Shown piece by piece: positions 23,301-36,155 of a stretch of DNA of 64,000 nt. How positions within the stretch are numbered: the first letter of the stretch is position 1; the number at the start of each line of letters is the position of its first letter. Made by a program: the position numbers and the translations under genes. The notes beneath the pieces were generated by a model that did no database searches, was not told where the DNA came from, and saw only the letters and a list, made by a program, of their open reading frames with translations. Source of the stretch: Cymodocea nodosa (lineage: Eukaryota > Streptophyta > Magnoliopsida > Alismatales > Cymodoceaceae). The stretch spans positions 24,435,501 to 24,499,500 of the forward strand of contig CM072335.1 of the NCBI GenBank assembly GCA_036874045.1. Direction: 5' to 3'.

Positions 23301-26300
23301 GCAATATTTCCAAAAATTCAGAAAAATTGTATCAAAACCTTAGATCTAACTCAACATCAGCTAAATCTATTAAAATTTTGAGATAAAAACATGTAAAAAA
23401 TAAAAAGGACAAAGAAAATCCTGGGAATAATCTGTAAAAGCGAATATTGAAAAAAAAGAAAATTCCTGTATTTCAATTTTTCTGTTTTTTGAAATTTATA
23501 GAAAAACATTATTATTAACAGAAAGCAAGATATGAAGAAGGAAAAGGTAAGGATCTATTTGGATTAAATTGATGAATGCAAGATTATAAGATTATGTGCA
23601 CTATAAGTTCGATTTTTACAATCTAAAACAAATAGTTTTGATGTGACAAACTTTGTGAAAAAAAACATTGAAATTATGTATAGTAGTAACTGTGTGAGAG
23701 TGTTCTTCTAAACTTCATAATTAAAAATTTCGTTGATAATAAGATTGTGAGCAAATCATATGTTTTTATTCCTATGTGATCTACTTCTTATCAAAAGTTG
23801 TATGTCTTGGTTAGATGCATTCAAATTGGTTGGAGCGTCCAATCTATAAAACAATGGACTGGATTGATTGAATGGGGTCAATCCAGTCTCCTTAAATACT
23901 TATCGATCCATCCCTTAAAGAGTGGTTTAAAACTGGAAGCTCATCATACGGCAAATAGGATAATTGAGATGATAAGTAACTTGATCATTTTTGACTATAC
24001 CGACCATGCGTGTATAAATATATATATATATACACACCACAGGAATATATAAGGGAAGTAAGAGTCATGTATGAGCCACTTTACGATCCAAAGGACCAAT
24101 TTGTTTTGGTAACTAATGAAGGTAGCCTATCAATTGAATTGTTCTGTATTTAGCAATATAGAAGACTGGTAGAGTTGTAGCAAAGAACTTGTTTTTCAAT
24201 ACTGTCCCACTGAACGATGTCAAGAGTACATTTGTACTTTTTGAATTTTTTTGTAGATTTTGTGATTTGACCAAACATCTGCTGACATTTCCACTACAGT
24301 TAAACGTGTTTCCTTTTTTGTTAGACTAAAGTTTGACACAAAACCAAAGTTAACTTCCTTATCTCAAACAATATCAATAAATAAGATTCTTTTCCATTCA
24401 AGTTTTCTCCCGGTTAATGGTAAACCATGATTCTCATGGATCTCTTGTGTGAAATTCGTATTGATTGAACCCTCCTATTGGATGATTCCTTTTTTTAACA
24501 GATGGACACAACATATATATGCTCAACATTGCAGCAAGTAAATAGAAGATAGTGGTACAAATTACCATCAGTTGATTCCTTATTTCAATAGCTAAGATCT
24601 AAGCAGTTATGTTACAGTGACTTTGAAGGAACAGAAAAGTTTCGGAAGGTAGTAGCTTGGTGTAATCACAACACTAGTATTCCCGAATCCTCACAAGTCC
24701 TGATTATCAATATACTACTTTGGATAGTTTCAATAAGGACAAAAGCAACAATCTCTTAATTTTTTATTTTTGTCAAAAATTTATGTAAGACCAATTAATT
24801 CTTCCATGCTACTAAGTTGCACTAAATAATATCCCTGCAGGAACTTTTTCATATCATAAGTTGCTGTAATTTCTAGAACATTTTTGTTACCATCTCAGTT
24901 AAAGAGTGTCGGGTGGGTGCATTACCACTTACATAAAAGGTTTGCCACATTTTCAGGGTGAAAGTGACTTGCCTAATGGAAAAGTAGCCGGTACACTTGA
25001 GGTACTCTATAAATTCTCTTTTATTCTGTTAATGTCTGAAACTTCCTTCACAATAATTTATAGGAAATTTTGTATGAGACTTAATCCTCTGATTGATTCC
25101 ACTTGAGAATGTGTGGTAGACCCATGCAAGTGATATAGCTGATTTTATCCGAGAAGAAATCAAGTTACCACCAATACTGATTGGACACTCTTTTGGGGGG
25201 CTGATTGTTCAATCCTATATTGCAAACATGAAGATGAAATGTTCTCCTAATCAAGACCAGTCATCTACTTCTGGTAGGTTATTTCTTTACTATTGTTATT
25301 TGTATTAGTATTAATACCCTTTGAGCAGTCTTTTGATCACAAATTTACAACATTGAAATTCAACAGTTGATTTAGTTAGAGTGAGTTCACATACTTCCTA
25401 TGTAATGCGTGCAATATGGTTGCAAGTCAGTCATGTTTTTTTGCCATCCAACAAGTATAATATATTCTTGTCTTCAAGACAGTGGAATTCATTATTATAC
25501 TGAAGTATGCTCTATTGCACTGGTTATTTTTGTTCAGTACGTTGCCCTCCTATTTGGCACTGTTTATGGTCATTTCTTTTCAGAAAGATTTGACATTTTA
25601 ATTTAGCTAGGTATGATTTGCATCCGATGCTTGCTGGAGCAGTGCTTGTATGTTCTGTGCCACCATCAGGAAATGGGTCTGTGCACAATAGATATATATG
25701 ATTTTTCTGACAGTTCATAAGTACACAACTAATATGATCTGCATTCCCAATAGTGGCTTGATATGGCGGTATCTGAAGAGCAAACCAGTTGCTGCGATAA
25801 AGGTATGCTATTTAAGAAAAATACAATCTCTTTTGCTTTATAACTAAGCTATAATTTATATTGATGCAACTTAACTAGTAATATCATAATTTTTGCTGCT
25901 ACAAGAAGTTAAAAAATGTGTTTCTTAATATGAGTTATGGATTTAGATGGTTAGGTTATTAGAATATGTATTGCTTGTGCTATAGTGGAATTATAACATC
26001 GGTTGTTGTTGTTCTTGTATATATTGCTTGTACCATACTCTTTAGGACAGACATTTTAGTCACATGAGATTTGTACATAAGCACACTCAGTTTGGTAAAT
26101 TTGAACTAGCCTTTTGGTCTTATGCAAATTTGTCCACGACTTTGTACTTATCTTAATTATTCATTATTTTTTGTTGGTCACCACATAAAATTTCCCTTTA
26201 CAGTGACATATCCAAAGCATTTTTAGTGCTCAATAAATTCATCATAATTACAGTTCGGACATGTAAGCTATAGGAGTCTAAGTGACTCTTCGTATGGGAT

Positions 26301-29300
26301 TCACGAATGAATAAGATAGTGGATTGAGAAAACTTGGCCCCCAGTATTTTTTTAAAGGGTGGTTATCGGTAATCTTTCCATCATCAACTTTTCAGGGGAA
26401 TAGCCAAGTAGTGGGGGCTCATAATCTACTTCGTGAGCCTGCCCTCAGTTCCCTGACAAAAAGGTTTCCTTTTCTGAAAGGTGAAAGGAGGAAAGAGACC
26501 CTGGGATTTTTTTCTTGATTTGTTAAACCCATTCTCTTCACTCTGTCTACTACCGAGATCCTTTTCTTTTGTAATTAATGATTTTCCAAAAGATTCTATT
26601 GCTAGTCAAATTGATAGCTCTCTTTCACATAATAAGCAATGATTCAGCAAGCAAGGGTACAATATGGGTTCACTAAATGTAGATATGTAGCCTACAAATT
26701 AGTGTAACACCTTTCGGTAAAAAAAGGCTAACCAGACATTATCTAAGATTTGGATTATGAATCAGAAATTTGAAGTCATTTTGTTTCTTCTGTCATTTGC
26801 TACGTCAAAAATCCTTCTATATTTATGCAGAGAGCTTCTGAAAGGTTCTTGACTAATGTAGGCTAACTGGTGTGTGTTTTAAAGGCACACATAATGATAT
26901 TTTTTCAGAAATATTCTTGTGATCCTTCTTAAGTTAAAATTAAAAACATATGCTTTGTTATAGGAATGTTTTTTTAATATTTATAGTAATGGTCAGTTGT
27001 TAAATATTTTGTGACCAGGTTACACTAAGCTTGGCTGCTAAAGCTTTTGTGAAATCGTTGCCCCTTTGCAAGGAGACATTCTTCTCTCCAACAATGGAAG
27101 ACCACTTAGTACAGAGGTTACTTATCATTTGTTGCCTTGCTGTTTTGATTTAGATACATGTTTTACAGTTTCATGTTGTTTTGTTATTTTTCTTTGTAGA
27201 CAATTGACTATATCATTCAAATGGAATATCGAACATATGGGGCATATTCTTGTATCATGCAGAAAAACTTCTTTGATGCAGTTGAGACCAAGGGTTGTTT
27301 AGTGTCAAATTAATTTTACCATATCGATATGTTTATCAATGTTCTCTCTGCAGCAATCATTGTGCACAATATAGGCTGAGCTTCTTTAATTTATTGTAAT
27401 ATTTACTTATCACCATAATATAGATAATTTTCCTTTCCCATAAATAGTGCAGTACTTTATCTGTTTCCTTGTCAAATTACAGGTACCAAAATCTCATGAA
27501 AGAAAGTTCAAGGGTTCCTTTGTTTGATTTAAGGAAGCTTAATGCTTCGTTGCCTGTAAAGTCGGTGCCTAAGGATTTCATAGACCTTCTTGTACTTGGA
27601 ACAAGCAATGACTTCATTGTTGTGAGTTATTAATTTTATTTTTCATTCAGTGGATATTTTTAGTATTTAAACTAAATATAAATTCTTTTACATAACATGC
27701 ATGAAGATATTAGCCGGTGATTGTTCAGTAAAGAAACTGCACAGGATGCTAAGGTAGTCTTATATCTTTAGTGGTTTAGTGAGATATTATCATGTCTCAT
27801 TGTTAACTTTGATTTCCTATAGAGATATACACATAGAACTGTAGATTTCATCGGTCAGTGTCAAGGGCTTCATACTGAAGCTTCTGCGAAGGATATGGAT
27901 GTCAATGGAATTGAATTGCTTCAGTTGGTTTGGAGATTAGTGTAGCAAACGTTGTACTCATCACCTGCAATGGTCGAGGAAGTAGATCAAGATGCAATTT
28001 GAGACAGAAAGAGATGGGACCTTTTGATGCCTTCAATGTTTCTGTAAGGTGTCTTGACGAATGAAAATGCCAAAATGGTTGGGTCGCAGGCAATTCTTAT
28101 TAATAGGTTATATGGGTAATTCCTTTCCTTGGAGGCTGGCTAGAGTTGTGAATGTGTTAAGATACGGTGGTATGCTAGTATTTCTTGGAGTTGTACATGC
28201 GATGTTTCAAGGACAGCATAAATCCTACCTTTATAAGGTAAGGTCTCATCTGTCCTTCACATTGATACATCATAACACCATGATCGAGTGGCATAGATAT
28301 TGTAGCATGTTGCAAAGGCAATCTTGTATTGGACATTAGAGAGATGACCACAGAATGCAAAGCAATTAACTAAGGTTGGACATCAATGGTATGGTATGGA
28401 AGTAGTGGTACAAATAGAGTAAACGCGATCATTCTATTCCATATCCAAAGATTCAACCGCTAGTATCCTTTTTTGCAAATTTGTATTCATATCAATTGTA
28501 TATGTCTAGGTTCAGTTATTTTCCATGCTCTTCCAAAAAATTAGAATATAAAAGTAAAAGAATATTTAATACCTGATATCCAGGCAATTTGCTTGTAAGA
28601 TCACATTACTTATCTGATATACCTAAATGGTTTTTTTTGCTAATTACATGAACTAAGTGTCAAAAGTAAATAAATAAATAAATATTGACATAATATGAGA
28701 AATTGTCTGCTTCCTAGAATAAAATATATGAAGTTGAGAGGCTCTGCTTCTTGGAATTCAAATTTGTTGCTTCTAGTTCACAATAGAGCAACCTTTACAA
28801 TACCAAGGCTTGCCTTCAAATATTGATGTAACATGTTGAGTGAAAATAGTAAACTCTCAAAGAAATGACTCTCTTTGCAGCTTCTACAATTAGAACTATT
28901 AGCTTGTTGAGCTATGATCTGTGATAGGGATTTCTGGGTGAGATATAATATTCTCAATGTTACTTTAGTTTTCTAATAAAGTGAGGTTTAAGTTGATGCT
29001 TTTAAAGTGCAAGGCAGGAAAGGGAAAAAATTCATTGATAAACAGCACATAAGCATGAAGGCCAAATCTTTACTTGGTTTGGGTGCAATTGACTTGAGAG
29101 AACTTTTAATACATGTATAGTCATGGTATTTGGAATGTTTGGCCATGTGACTTGCATGGACTCTTTTATTCAATATTCAGGAATCATTCATGACCTTCAA
29201 GTTTGATAAGTTTTTTTTTTTTAAAAAAATGTTTCTTATAGTTCTTAAATACTTATTAGTTAGTTCCGGAAAGAACCATCTTTGGGTTCCCAACTAATTT

Positions 29301-29490
29301 CATTTCTCCGACTAACTGGTTATGCTTGTAGGATGCTGAAGGGATAAACGAAACAGCCAGATTTTATGGCGTCGACCCCATTTATCTGGAAGGCATCGCT
29401 CATGATATAATGTTGGACTCTTCGTGGGATAAAGGAGCAGAAGTGATACTGTCGTGGATAAAGAGTTTTTACAGAAACGCTTCTTCTTGA
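20364..29490 (+). CDS. Alpha/beta hydrolase, probably plastid-targeted
   Basis: Eight exons: 20364-20726, 24957-25001, 25120-25273, 25607-25676, 25754-25802, 27019-27116, 27483-27621, 29332-29490. They join in frame to 358 residues. Residues 1-45 are Ser/Pro/Arg-rich with few acids, like a chloroplast transit peptide. The fold is shown by oxyanion motif HGSFHAAWCW (89-98), nucleophile elbow GHSFGG (Ser160), the acid Asp303 or Asp307 in GTSNDFIVD, and catalytic His330 in EGIAHDIML. Introns 1 (4.2 kb), 5 (1.2 kb) and 7 (1.7 kb) are long. Intron 1 carries a decayed hAT transposase gene on the opposite strand. The exon 4 acceptor was placed at TTTAG/CTAGG because the adjacent CTAG site breaks the frame. 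The enzyme hydrolyses an ester or amide of unknown identity; the family has no settled substrate. It converges on the PMI gene. Confidence 0.9.
21209..21648 (-). repeat. Imperfect tandem duplication within the hAT remnant
   Basis: The unit starting GTAC.TTAGTGAG at about 21209-21449 recurs at about 21450-21648. Both copies share the AGAAGAAAAAA, GTCAA, TATCTTTGTCA and TTCCTTTTCAATGAAGTG blocks in the same order. The second copy lacks about 40 bases. Both encode the LVDGDK-type transposase segment. Confidence 0.75.
21209..23060 (-). mobile_element. Degraded hAT (BED/DUF659) transposon remnant in hydrolase intron 1
   Basis: Read on the minus strand from about 22990 downward, the broken frames show a BED zinc-finger tail (ICKYCRNKMSD, GVTQLEQHLIGDY). 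Next comes a DUF659 region (LRYGVTIMCYEWT, VNFIVYCDEHSVFVKSVD), then VQVMANYDSNFKMVGEKIVEK and a segment like HKETI...TYIYNH. It ends with KILQLVDGDKIPS, the usual LVDGDKP segment of plant hAT transposases. Frameshifts and stops occur throughout. The C-terminal hATC dimerisation domain was not found. Terminal inverted repeats and 8-bp duplications could not be located, so the borders are approximate. Confidence 0.8.
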
Positions 29491-30408
29491 ACATATATGA
29501 TCAGTGTCTTTTCAGTTCTAAATTTTGTTTTGATTTTCTCGTCCTCGCTTCCAATCTCGAAAGATTATTCCAAAATTTTCTTCTACTAGACCATGATATG
29601 AGATGTGCTCTCGTCTTTTCCTATTTATTTTCCTCTTACATCATATGATAGTCGAATGGTGTACCATCCCATACCATAGCCATGTAAAATGCTACAAGGT
29701 TAACATTTTAAACATGCTCTACGACTTTAATGACTAGTTTACTTCACTACGTGAGTTATCAAAAGAGGTTGGTTTTCAAAATATTCCGAAGAGCTTTTTT
29801 GACATTGGTAATACAGATTTTTAATCATCTCGAGCAAGCTGCTTTAATATCATGCGTAATTGGTGTTCGACAGAACTTATCCCGTGGAATCAAATTCTAC
29901 CATGGTCCTGATGTCATTCTTCTTCTTTTTTGCGTTATTCAAGGAGGGTATCGTATCAATTCGCTTCCTAAGAAAGTCTACAGAGGAGTGGTTTCAACCA
30001 AAAGGAGTATGCTTCTTATGGTGGTGATGTTAAATAAATAAATCTTCCAGCGACGCTTTTATTTTTTTCATGACTGCATAAAAGAAGAAAAGTGACCGTA
30101 TAGATTTTTATTGCTAAATAACTATAAATGCATAATGAAATTTTTATATCCATCCTTCCTCATTCTGAAGGTCTAAGGAGTACCAATATCTGCCAAACCT
30201 CAGATACATATACGTTGATTTTTAAATGAAGACTTCAAGAAACAATAGATTATACTATAATAACAAGTATAACTCGATTAAGTTAAAACTTCGATAACGG
30301 TAGATTATAATCTATACGGGTCATATCCATGGTAAGAGAATCTCGAATCTCGAATCTCAATCTAAAGCATGCAGCTGCGCAGGAGAACCAGATCTCTTCT
30401 TTCTTCTT
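29491..30408. other. Intergenic between convergent hydrolase and PMI genes
   Basis: This is the 3'-to-3' space of two convergent genes and must hold both 3' UTRs. No coding region or repeat was recognised. Open frames such as 29730-30041 show no family motif. Confidence 0.5.
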
Positions 30409-33400
30409 CTACTCGAAGAATCGTCCGTTTACTCCAGCTCTGTATAATTTCAGAGACCCATCATCCCCAGAAGTTACAGTAGTTGTTAGGGTTTGTGCGG
30501 GCACGAAGAGGACATCCCCCTCCGCGATTGAATGCTCTTCTCCTGTAGGATCAAATTTAATCTGGCCTTCCCCGCTCAAAATCAAGAAAAGAGATGGACC
30601 GGGGACCGCGGGGAAATCCACAGATTCCTTGGGAGGAAGCAGGCAGCAATCGACCTCGAATTCATCGAATGGGGGTGAATACCTTGATACGTACGCGTTC
30701 AAAGGAACTCCTTTCAAAATTTCAGGGAATCCCTGCACAGAATTCACATGAACAAGATCACGTTGTCGATGTAACATGCTTGTTCTTAACACCACTTTCA
30801 GATGCATCGTACGTGCTGGATGGCCGGTAAAATCGGCACTTTTCCATGAAAAATATCTAATGCTTCTCCCTATTGTCAGCATCTTTAATAAATGATATTG
30901 TGTTTGAGGAATCTTCCAAATAAATGTTTCTAGATTGTATCAGGCATGCAATACATTACAATTTCAGATGCTCATGGGCACACACATGTAATGTGAATAT
31001 CAAGGGTGCACGTCTATTGAAATAAAATTAGATTTTATTGATACCAGGCAATGACAAGTTCTCTAATTAGATCTGTTGTGCCTTTTGGAGGGGAGTTATT
31101 GAGGTATGTTCTCTTAATAAGATAGAAGAGAGGTGTCGTTTGAATGAAATGTTTAATGATTTTCAGAATGAAATAGTTTAGGAACCTCTTCTTAAAGGAA
31201 ATAAAATATTTTAGTAATAAAGGTTTTGAAATCAAGATTAGCAATTAAGGATTGCTTCTTCTGGTAATGAAAGAGAAAATTATTTTAAATTGAGGAATAT
31301 TTTAGTTATTCTACTTGAATAACAATTTGTGTAGGATGTCTTTGCCTTTTTATATGTAAGATTATTATCAACACATATAAACCAAAAGTAGTTTCAATTA
31401 GAGGCTATTAAGCAAAAATGTTGGAAAGATAAGGATATAATATAGCTGAAGGTTTACTAGTTAAAGAAAGACGCTATAGGACATCTAAATGGGCATATCG
31501 GGAAACAAAACGCAAGATATGAGAGGAAGCATAGTGGATTCAAATATGATAATAGAAATGAAAAACAAGCTGGAGATAAAGGAAGAGGACCACTAGGTAA
31601 AAAAAAAAAAACTTGGTGGTGAAATGAAGGAATCTTTCTTATGGACAATTTATTATTCCTGTGAGCTCTATAACATGAATTTCAGCATGATTTTCAAAGC
31701 TGCTCAAGTAAGTTAAATTTCAAGCTATATAAACATTTTAGCATCAACTTACTTGTTTATATGTTAGCATTGAACAGAGAGTTTGGACATCTCGAAATTT
31801 TGGAGTAAGCCCAGCACGAACAACATTGTCTGAGGTTGCCATACATTCAATACATTCACCAGAAATGTATGCATGTGGCTCATTGGGACCTAAATATAGT
31901 GCTTCTCCTGGATTAAGTCTCACATAGTTAAAGAAGAAAGAAGATATAACTCCAACGTCGGCAGGGTATTGTTCTTCTAATTCAAGTGCTAGTCTTTCCT
32001 TCTCAGTCAACACGCCAACCTAGACAGTGAGACAAGCCAAACTTTGAGTCAAATATCCAAAAGGCCAAGTAAAAGGAATGATTAGCAAAAACAATTGACC
32101 AGCAATCCAAATTCCAGTATCTTCAAAAAAAATCCAACTTTCAGTACCTAGAGAACAGTTGGCAAACTGAAAAAACACAAAATACTGTTGGCTGGTGATT
32201 ACCAAAATTGCCATCTCTATCCTATTTTGATGGTAATGAAGATTTTACCACAACCTTTTTCTGTTCTCTGTAAGATATACAATGCTAGCTTTGAAATAAA
32301 GTGATAGGTTTATTTATGTTTTTTATATCGTCTGTAAAATTTTCCCTTTTTGCTTTTCCACCAAAAGCAAGGAAATTTAAAATGTTTGGTGTGAAAGCTT
32401 AATAAGATTGAAATGAACGCACGTGTTCTTCATGGTATCAAAAAGAACTTGTTTCATTCTTAAACAAGTTATTCTCTTACATGAAGGAACAAAATACTTT
32501 CTTCCTTTCATCAAACAATTAATAGGCTTCTGCCCTATGGAAGGCCCGCTTGCACTTATAACATTCAACAGAAAATGCCAAAGCGAATTTATTGAACATC
32601 AGTTACCTTATCTCCTGCAGTTAGGCGACTTTTCAATTTGTAAATGAGCTCGGAGATAATCTCTTGTTTTGCTGTCATAAACTTCGTGAATATGGATTTT
32701 AAAGTATCCTTCACATTTGCACCTTCACTTTTATTGCTGATCTGAAGCACCTTGTTTGTATCATCTCTACCGACTAATTCTGCGACCTCTGGCACACTAG
32801 ATAAAACATCCTTAAGCTCCTGAACATAAAATAAAAGCACATTATGAAATAAGCTGGAATTAGAATATTGACAAATTTTTTTGTTGGAATATGTTGTCCG
32901 CGCTTCTCTCTCTTTCTCTCTCTCTCTGTGAGAAAGAAAGTTCTCAAAAATTGACATTGTTGCATAGAGATTTTAGGACTCAATTGAGATAAAAACAAAA
33001 CTTCAAGATAAGACAACCACATTCATCGGGAATCTCAACCTAGGAAAAGAACACCCACTCTCAACAATGGTTAGCACAAATGTTCTTCCTTCACCAGGGA
33101 AGAAGTCCTATGTTCAACTCCAAGTGAAAAAACTATCGATATAAAAAAGAAAGGATATAGAACGCCCACAGACTTGAGTGCTGCTAACTTCCAGACAAAT
33201 CACACTTGATGGTGTACCAACCACAGAATACAGCAAAAACAAAGGGCCCTCTAACAGCAATGACACGTAATGAAAAAGCTCTAGAACCGTTACTTGTTAA
33301 TATATCTGTGTGAACCAATTTGTTTTATGTGCTCTCCTACTTCCTGGAAGGGCGGTATACAGAATACAACACAGCCAACCAATACCGTACCAACAGAAGA

Positions 33401-34099
33401 AGGAACCAAAACTTGCTTCTATTTTGTAAACTTTCCTTCTAAACTCAGGGTATTATCAACTTTTAATTATTGGAATGGAGGTGTTAGATACCTCAAGACA
33501 GACAAAGCCACACAGGGCCCTGAACTTGGTGATGGCCACAGCCATCTCGGGCTTATAGTTGTCGTCCTTGTAGACCCCGGGCTGCGTCTTGTGCAGCACC
33601 CCTGCCAGCTCCTTGTCCGGGTGTGCCTGTATCGACAGCGCCTTCGCCACCGACAACACCTATAAATTCATTGGACCCAATCAAATTTACTTTACTCACT
33701 CCAGAGGAAGGAGAACTAAACGAATGGAGCTTAAAAGAAAAAAGAAAAACCGATTCGGAGAAGGATGAAGGGAAAAAAAAAGAAAGAGAACAAACTCACT
33801 TTGAATAGGAAGGGGAGATCAGAGCCCCATCTCCGCGCAACCCTGTCTCCAAGCAGCACACGAGGGTTTTCCCTAACCCAGGACTTCAAGGTGATGGCCC
33901 CATCCTCGAGGAGGAAGCACGGGCCGGACGCGTGCGTCCCCATCCAGAGCTCGGCGTACGGTGTGTCGGTTGCCACGTCGACGCCGGAGTTCTTAGAGAA
34001 GAGCCTGGCGACGGTGGAGTCGTCCCCTTTCCTCCCCCAGCCATAGTTCTGCACGGAGCACTTGAGCCACCGCGGCCTCCGCTTCACCTCCAACTCCAT
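30409..34099 (-). CDS. Mannose-6-phosphate isomerase (type I PMI)
   Basis: Five exons on the minus strand: 34099-33800, 33659-33492, 32819-32607, 32019-31753, 30732-30409, giving 423 residues, the usual plant PMI size. The enzyme interconverts mannose-6-phosphate and fructose-6-phosphate in the cytosol. It feeds GDP-mannose, ascorbate and glycoprotein synthesis. The zinc ligands of type I PMI are present: Gln111 and His113 ([10 protein letters not shown]), Glu138 (KPEMA) and His276 (GPNEPHAYI). The motif Y-x-D-x-N-H-K-P-E reads YKDDNYKPE, so His before Lys is Tyr135. The active-site segment [15 protein letters not shown] is intact. The N-terminus ([18 protein letters not shown]) is typical. 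Exon 1 is GC-rich and the rest AT-rich. Whether it corresponds to PMI1 or PMI2 is not determined. Confidence 0.95.
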
Positions 34100-36124
34100 G
34101 AAGGCCGCCTAACGCAAGCGGCTGTACATGAGGGGAGACGACGTGTGATCAGGGCCGTTCCACCGCAGTCTGCCGTCGGATCCGATCGTAACTAGTACGA
34201 TTTGCCACCGTCCCAGTACCAGCACGGCGATGCGTCACGCCTCGCAGGTACAGAAGGTGAGACGGCGACGCCTACGGCCGTGGGTGCTTGCCGAACAAAT
34301 CTAATCGCCCACTCACCCACGATTAATCAGATCAAAACAGTTACCGTAGTTTCATTTAATTATAAAAATAATAATTTAATTTTTCCTGAAGTTCCAATTA
34401 CGCTGCTCGAACATCAAGTTATCGTACCCATTACCTGCATCTCTTGGTCATTATTTTCTCTTTCCTCTCATCTATCATCAATAAATGATACTGTCCGTTT
34501 ACTTTAGGTATATATATACACACACATTGACTCTATGATGATATATTTTACATAGCTAGGCATTTTTGTAATCTATATATTGAAAATACTCTAACAAACC
34601 ACGTAAGAGCACGTGTGATCGAAAGATGGATTATTTCCAAATTAAAGACAGCGCTTTTCAGAAAGATGGATTAAACAAAACCCTAAACCTTTTGGTTCAG
34701 CTTATTTATTTACACATGCTCGATCGAAAATTACGGTAAAGATCGACTAATCTTTTATCCACGTCAATATTGTACGTCAATTCAAGTTCCACACGTGTAT
34801 GGGGCCATCACATTCGTTTCCAAATCCTTGCATTTGACGTTCCAGTAAGTCAATAATTTCAATCAATTTTCCTGTACTAACGTTCACTTTCAATATCCCA
34901 TCGTTAAGTCAATAGAAGGGGCCCATGGACCAACCTCCTTTGGTCAATTAATCATTCAATAATCCTCCATCAAACATATAATCAACGGTTAGCTCAATTT
35001 GATTAATGTCTCTTTTAATGGTTATCCGCATTGTATTACTCTTTTATTTTGGTCCATGCCCTATAAATAGACTGGAGAACTTTATTAAAAAGAGAAAAGA
35101 GGTGTGGTCTTTAAGGTTACTCTCATTTTATCCTTTCAATTATTTAACTCTATTAGAATACTACCTTCAATATTTTAAAATTTATTGAGGATCCTTATGC
35201 TTTCATCAATCAAAACTATGGACAAGATCTTTATGAGTTCAATATTTGTGAGGTCAATAGCCCTATTTATGTGAGGAGAATATTCTCCCAAAGGGCTCAA
35301 TATCACTGAAAGGGAACCAATAACCCCATGAGATCAACATCTTCATATGGTCAATGGACAACAAGCACACGTTTTGACCATCTTTAATTGTGTCGATATT
35401 TAGGGTGAATCACATTTAACATCAAGCATAGATCAATAGCAATACATACAATACCAATGGCGAAACCATAAAGACAGTAGAAATGTGATGATTAAAGTGC
35501 ATAATATATATCTTGGCATTTCATTCTTGATAGATCTTCTATAACTAACTATTAAACATGATTAGTAAAAGACAACACACACATACTTAATTAAAGCATG
35601 CATGTTAGCTTGCTAGTTACATACCTATTCAAGACAGATAAATTTGATGGCAAAGAGCTCATTGGACAACACAAGAGGAAGCTATTGTATAATACCTATT
35701 CGACAAAACGAAGGAGATCTTGGTGGATATGAAGCTTCTCCACATGTAGCTAACCTTAGCGTGCATGTTTCTCACAGGTAATCAAAGAGAGAAAAATTCT
35801 TCTCCAACTTTGGTGGGCCCTGCAAATTAAGATGGATCATTGCATCCAATTCTTCTTCTTTGCTAAAAAAAATCAAAGCAAACAAGTAGATCAAGCTCGA
35901 AAGGAGAGAATCACCTTACAGATTTAACAACAAAGACTCTTTCTAAAGATTTTCAAGAATTTGTCCTCCCAAGGTTGGAAAGTTGAGATTCTTGAGTTTG
36001 TAAGATAGATAAACGATCATTGCGAAAGAATTCTACGATAGTAATATAATAAAATAAAATGATAATAATAATAAATAACTAATCTTAAAGTCTTTAATAA
36101 AAATAAAATAAAATGAGGATAAAT

Positions 36125-36155
<31 letters not shown>

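Noticed and set aside
30329..30751. Plus-strand ORF of 140 codons opposite PMI exon 5
   Set aside because: The minus strand encodes the conserved PMI C-terminus. The plus frame has no similarity and ends inside an exon.
33732..34195. Plus-strand ORFs over PMI exon 1
   Set aside because: Antisense shadow of a GC-rich exon.
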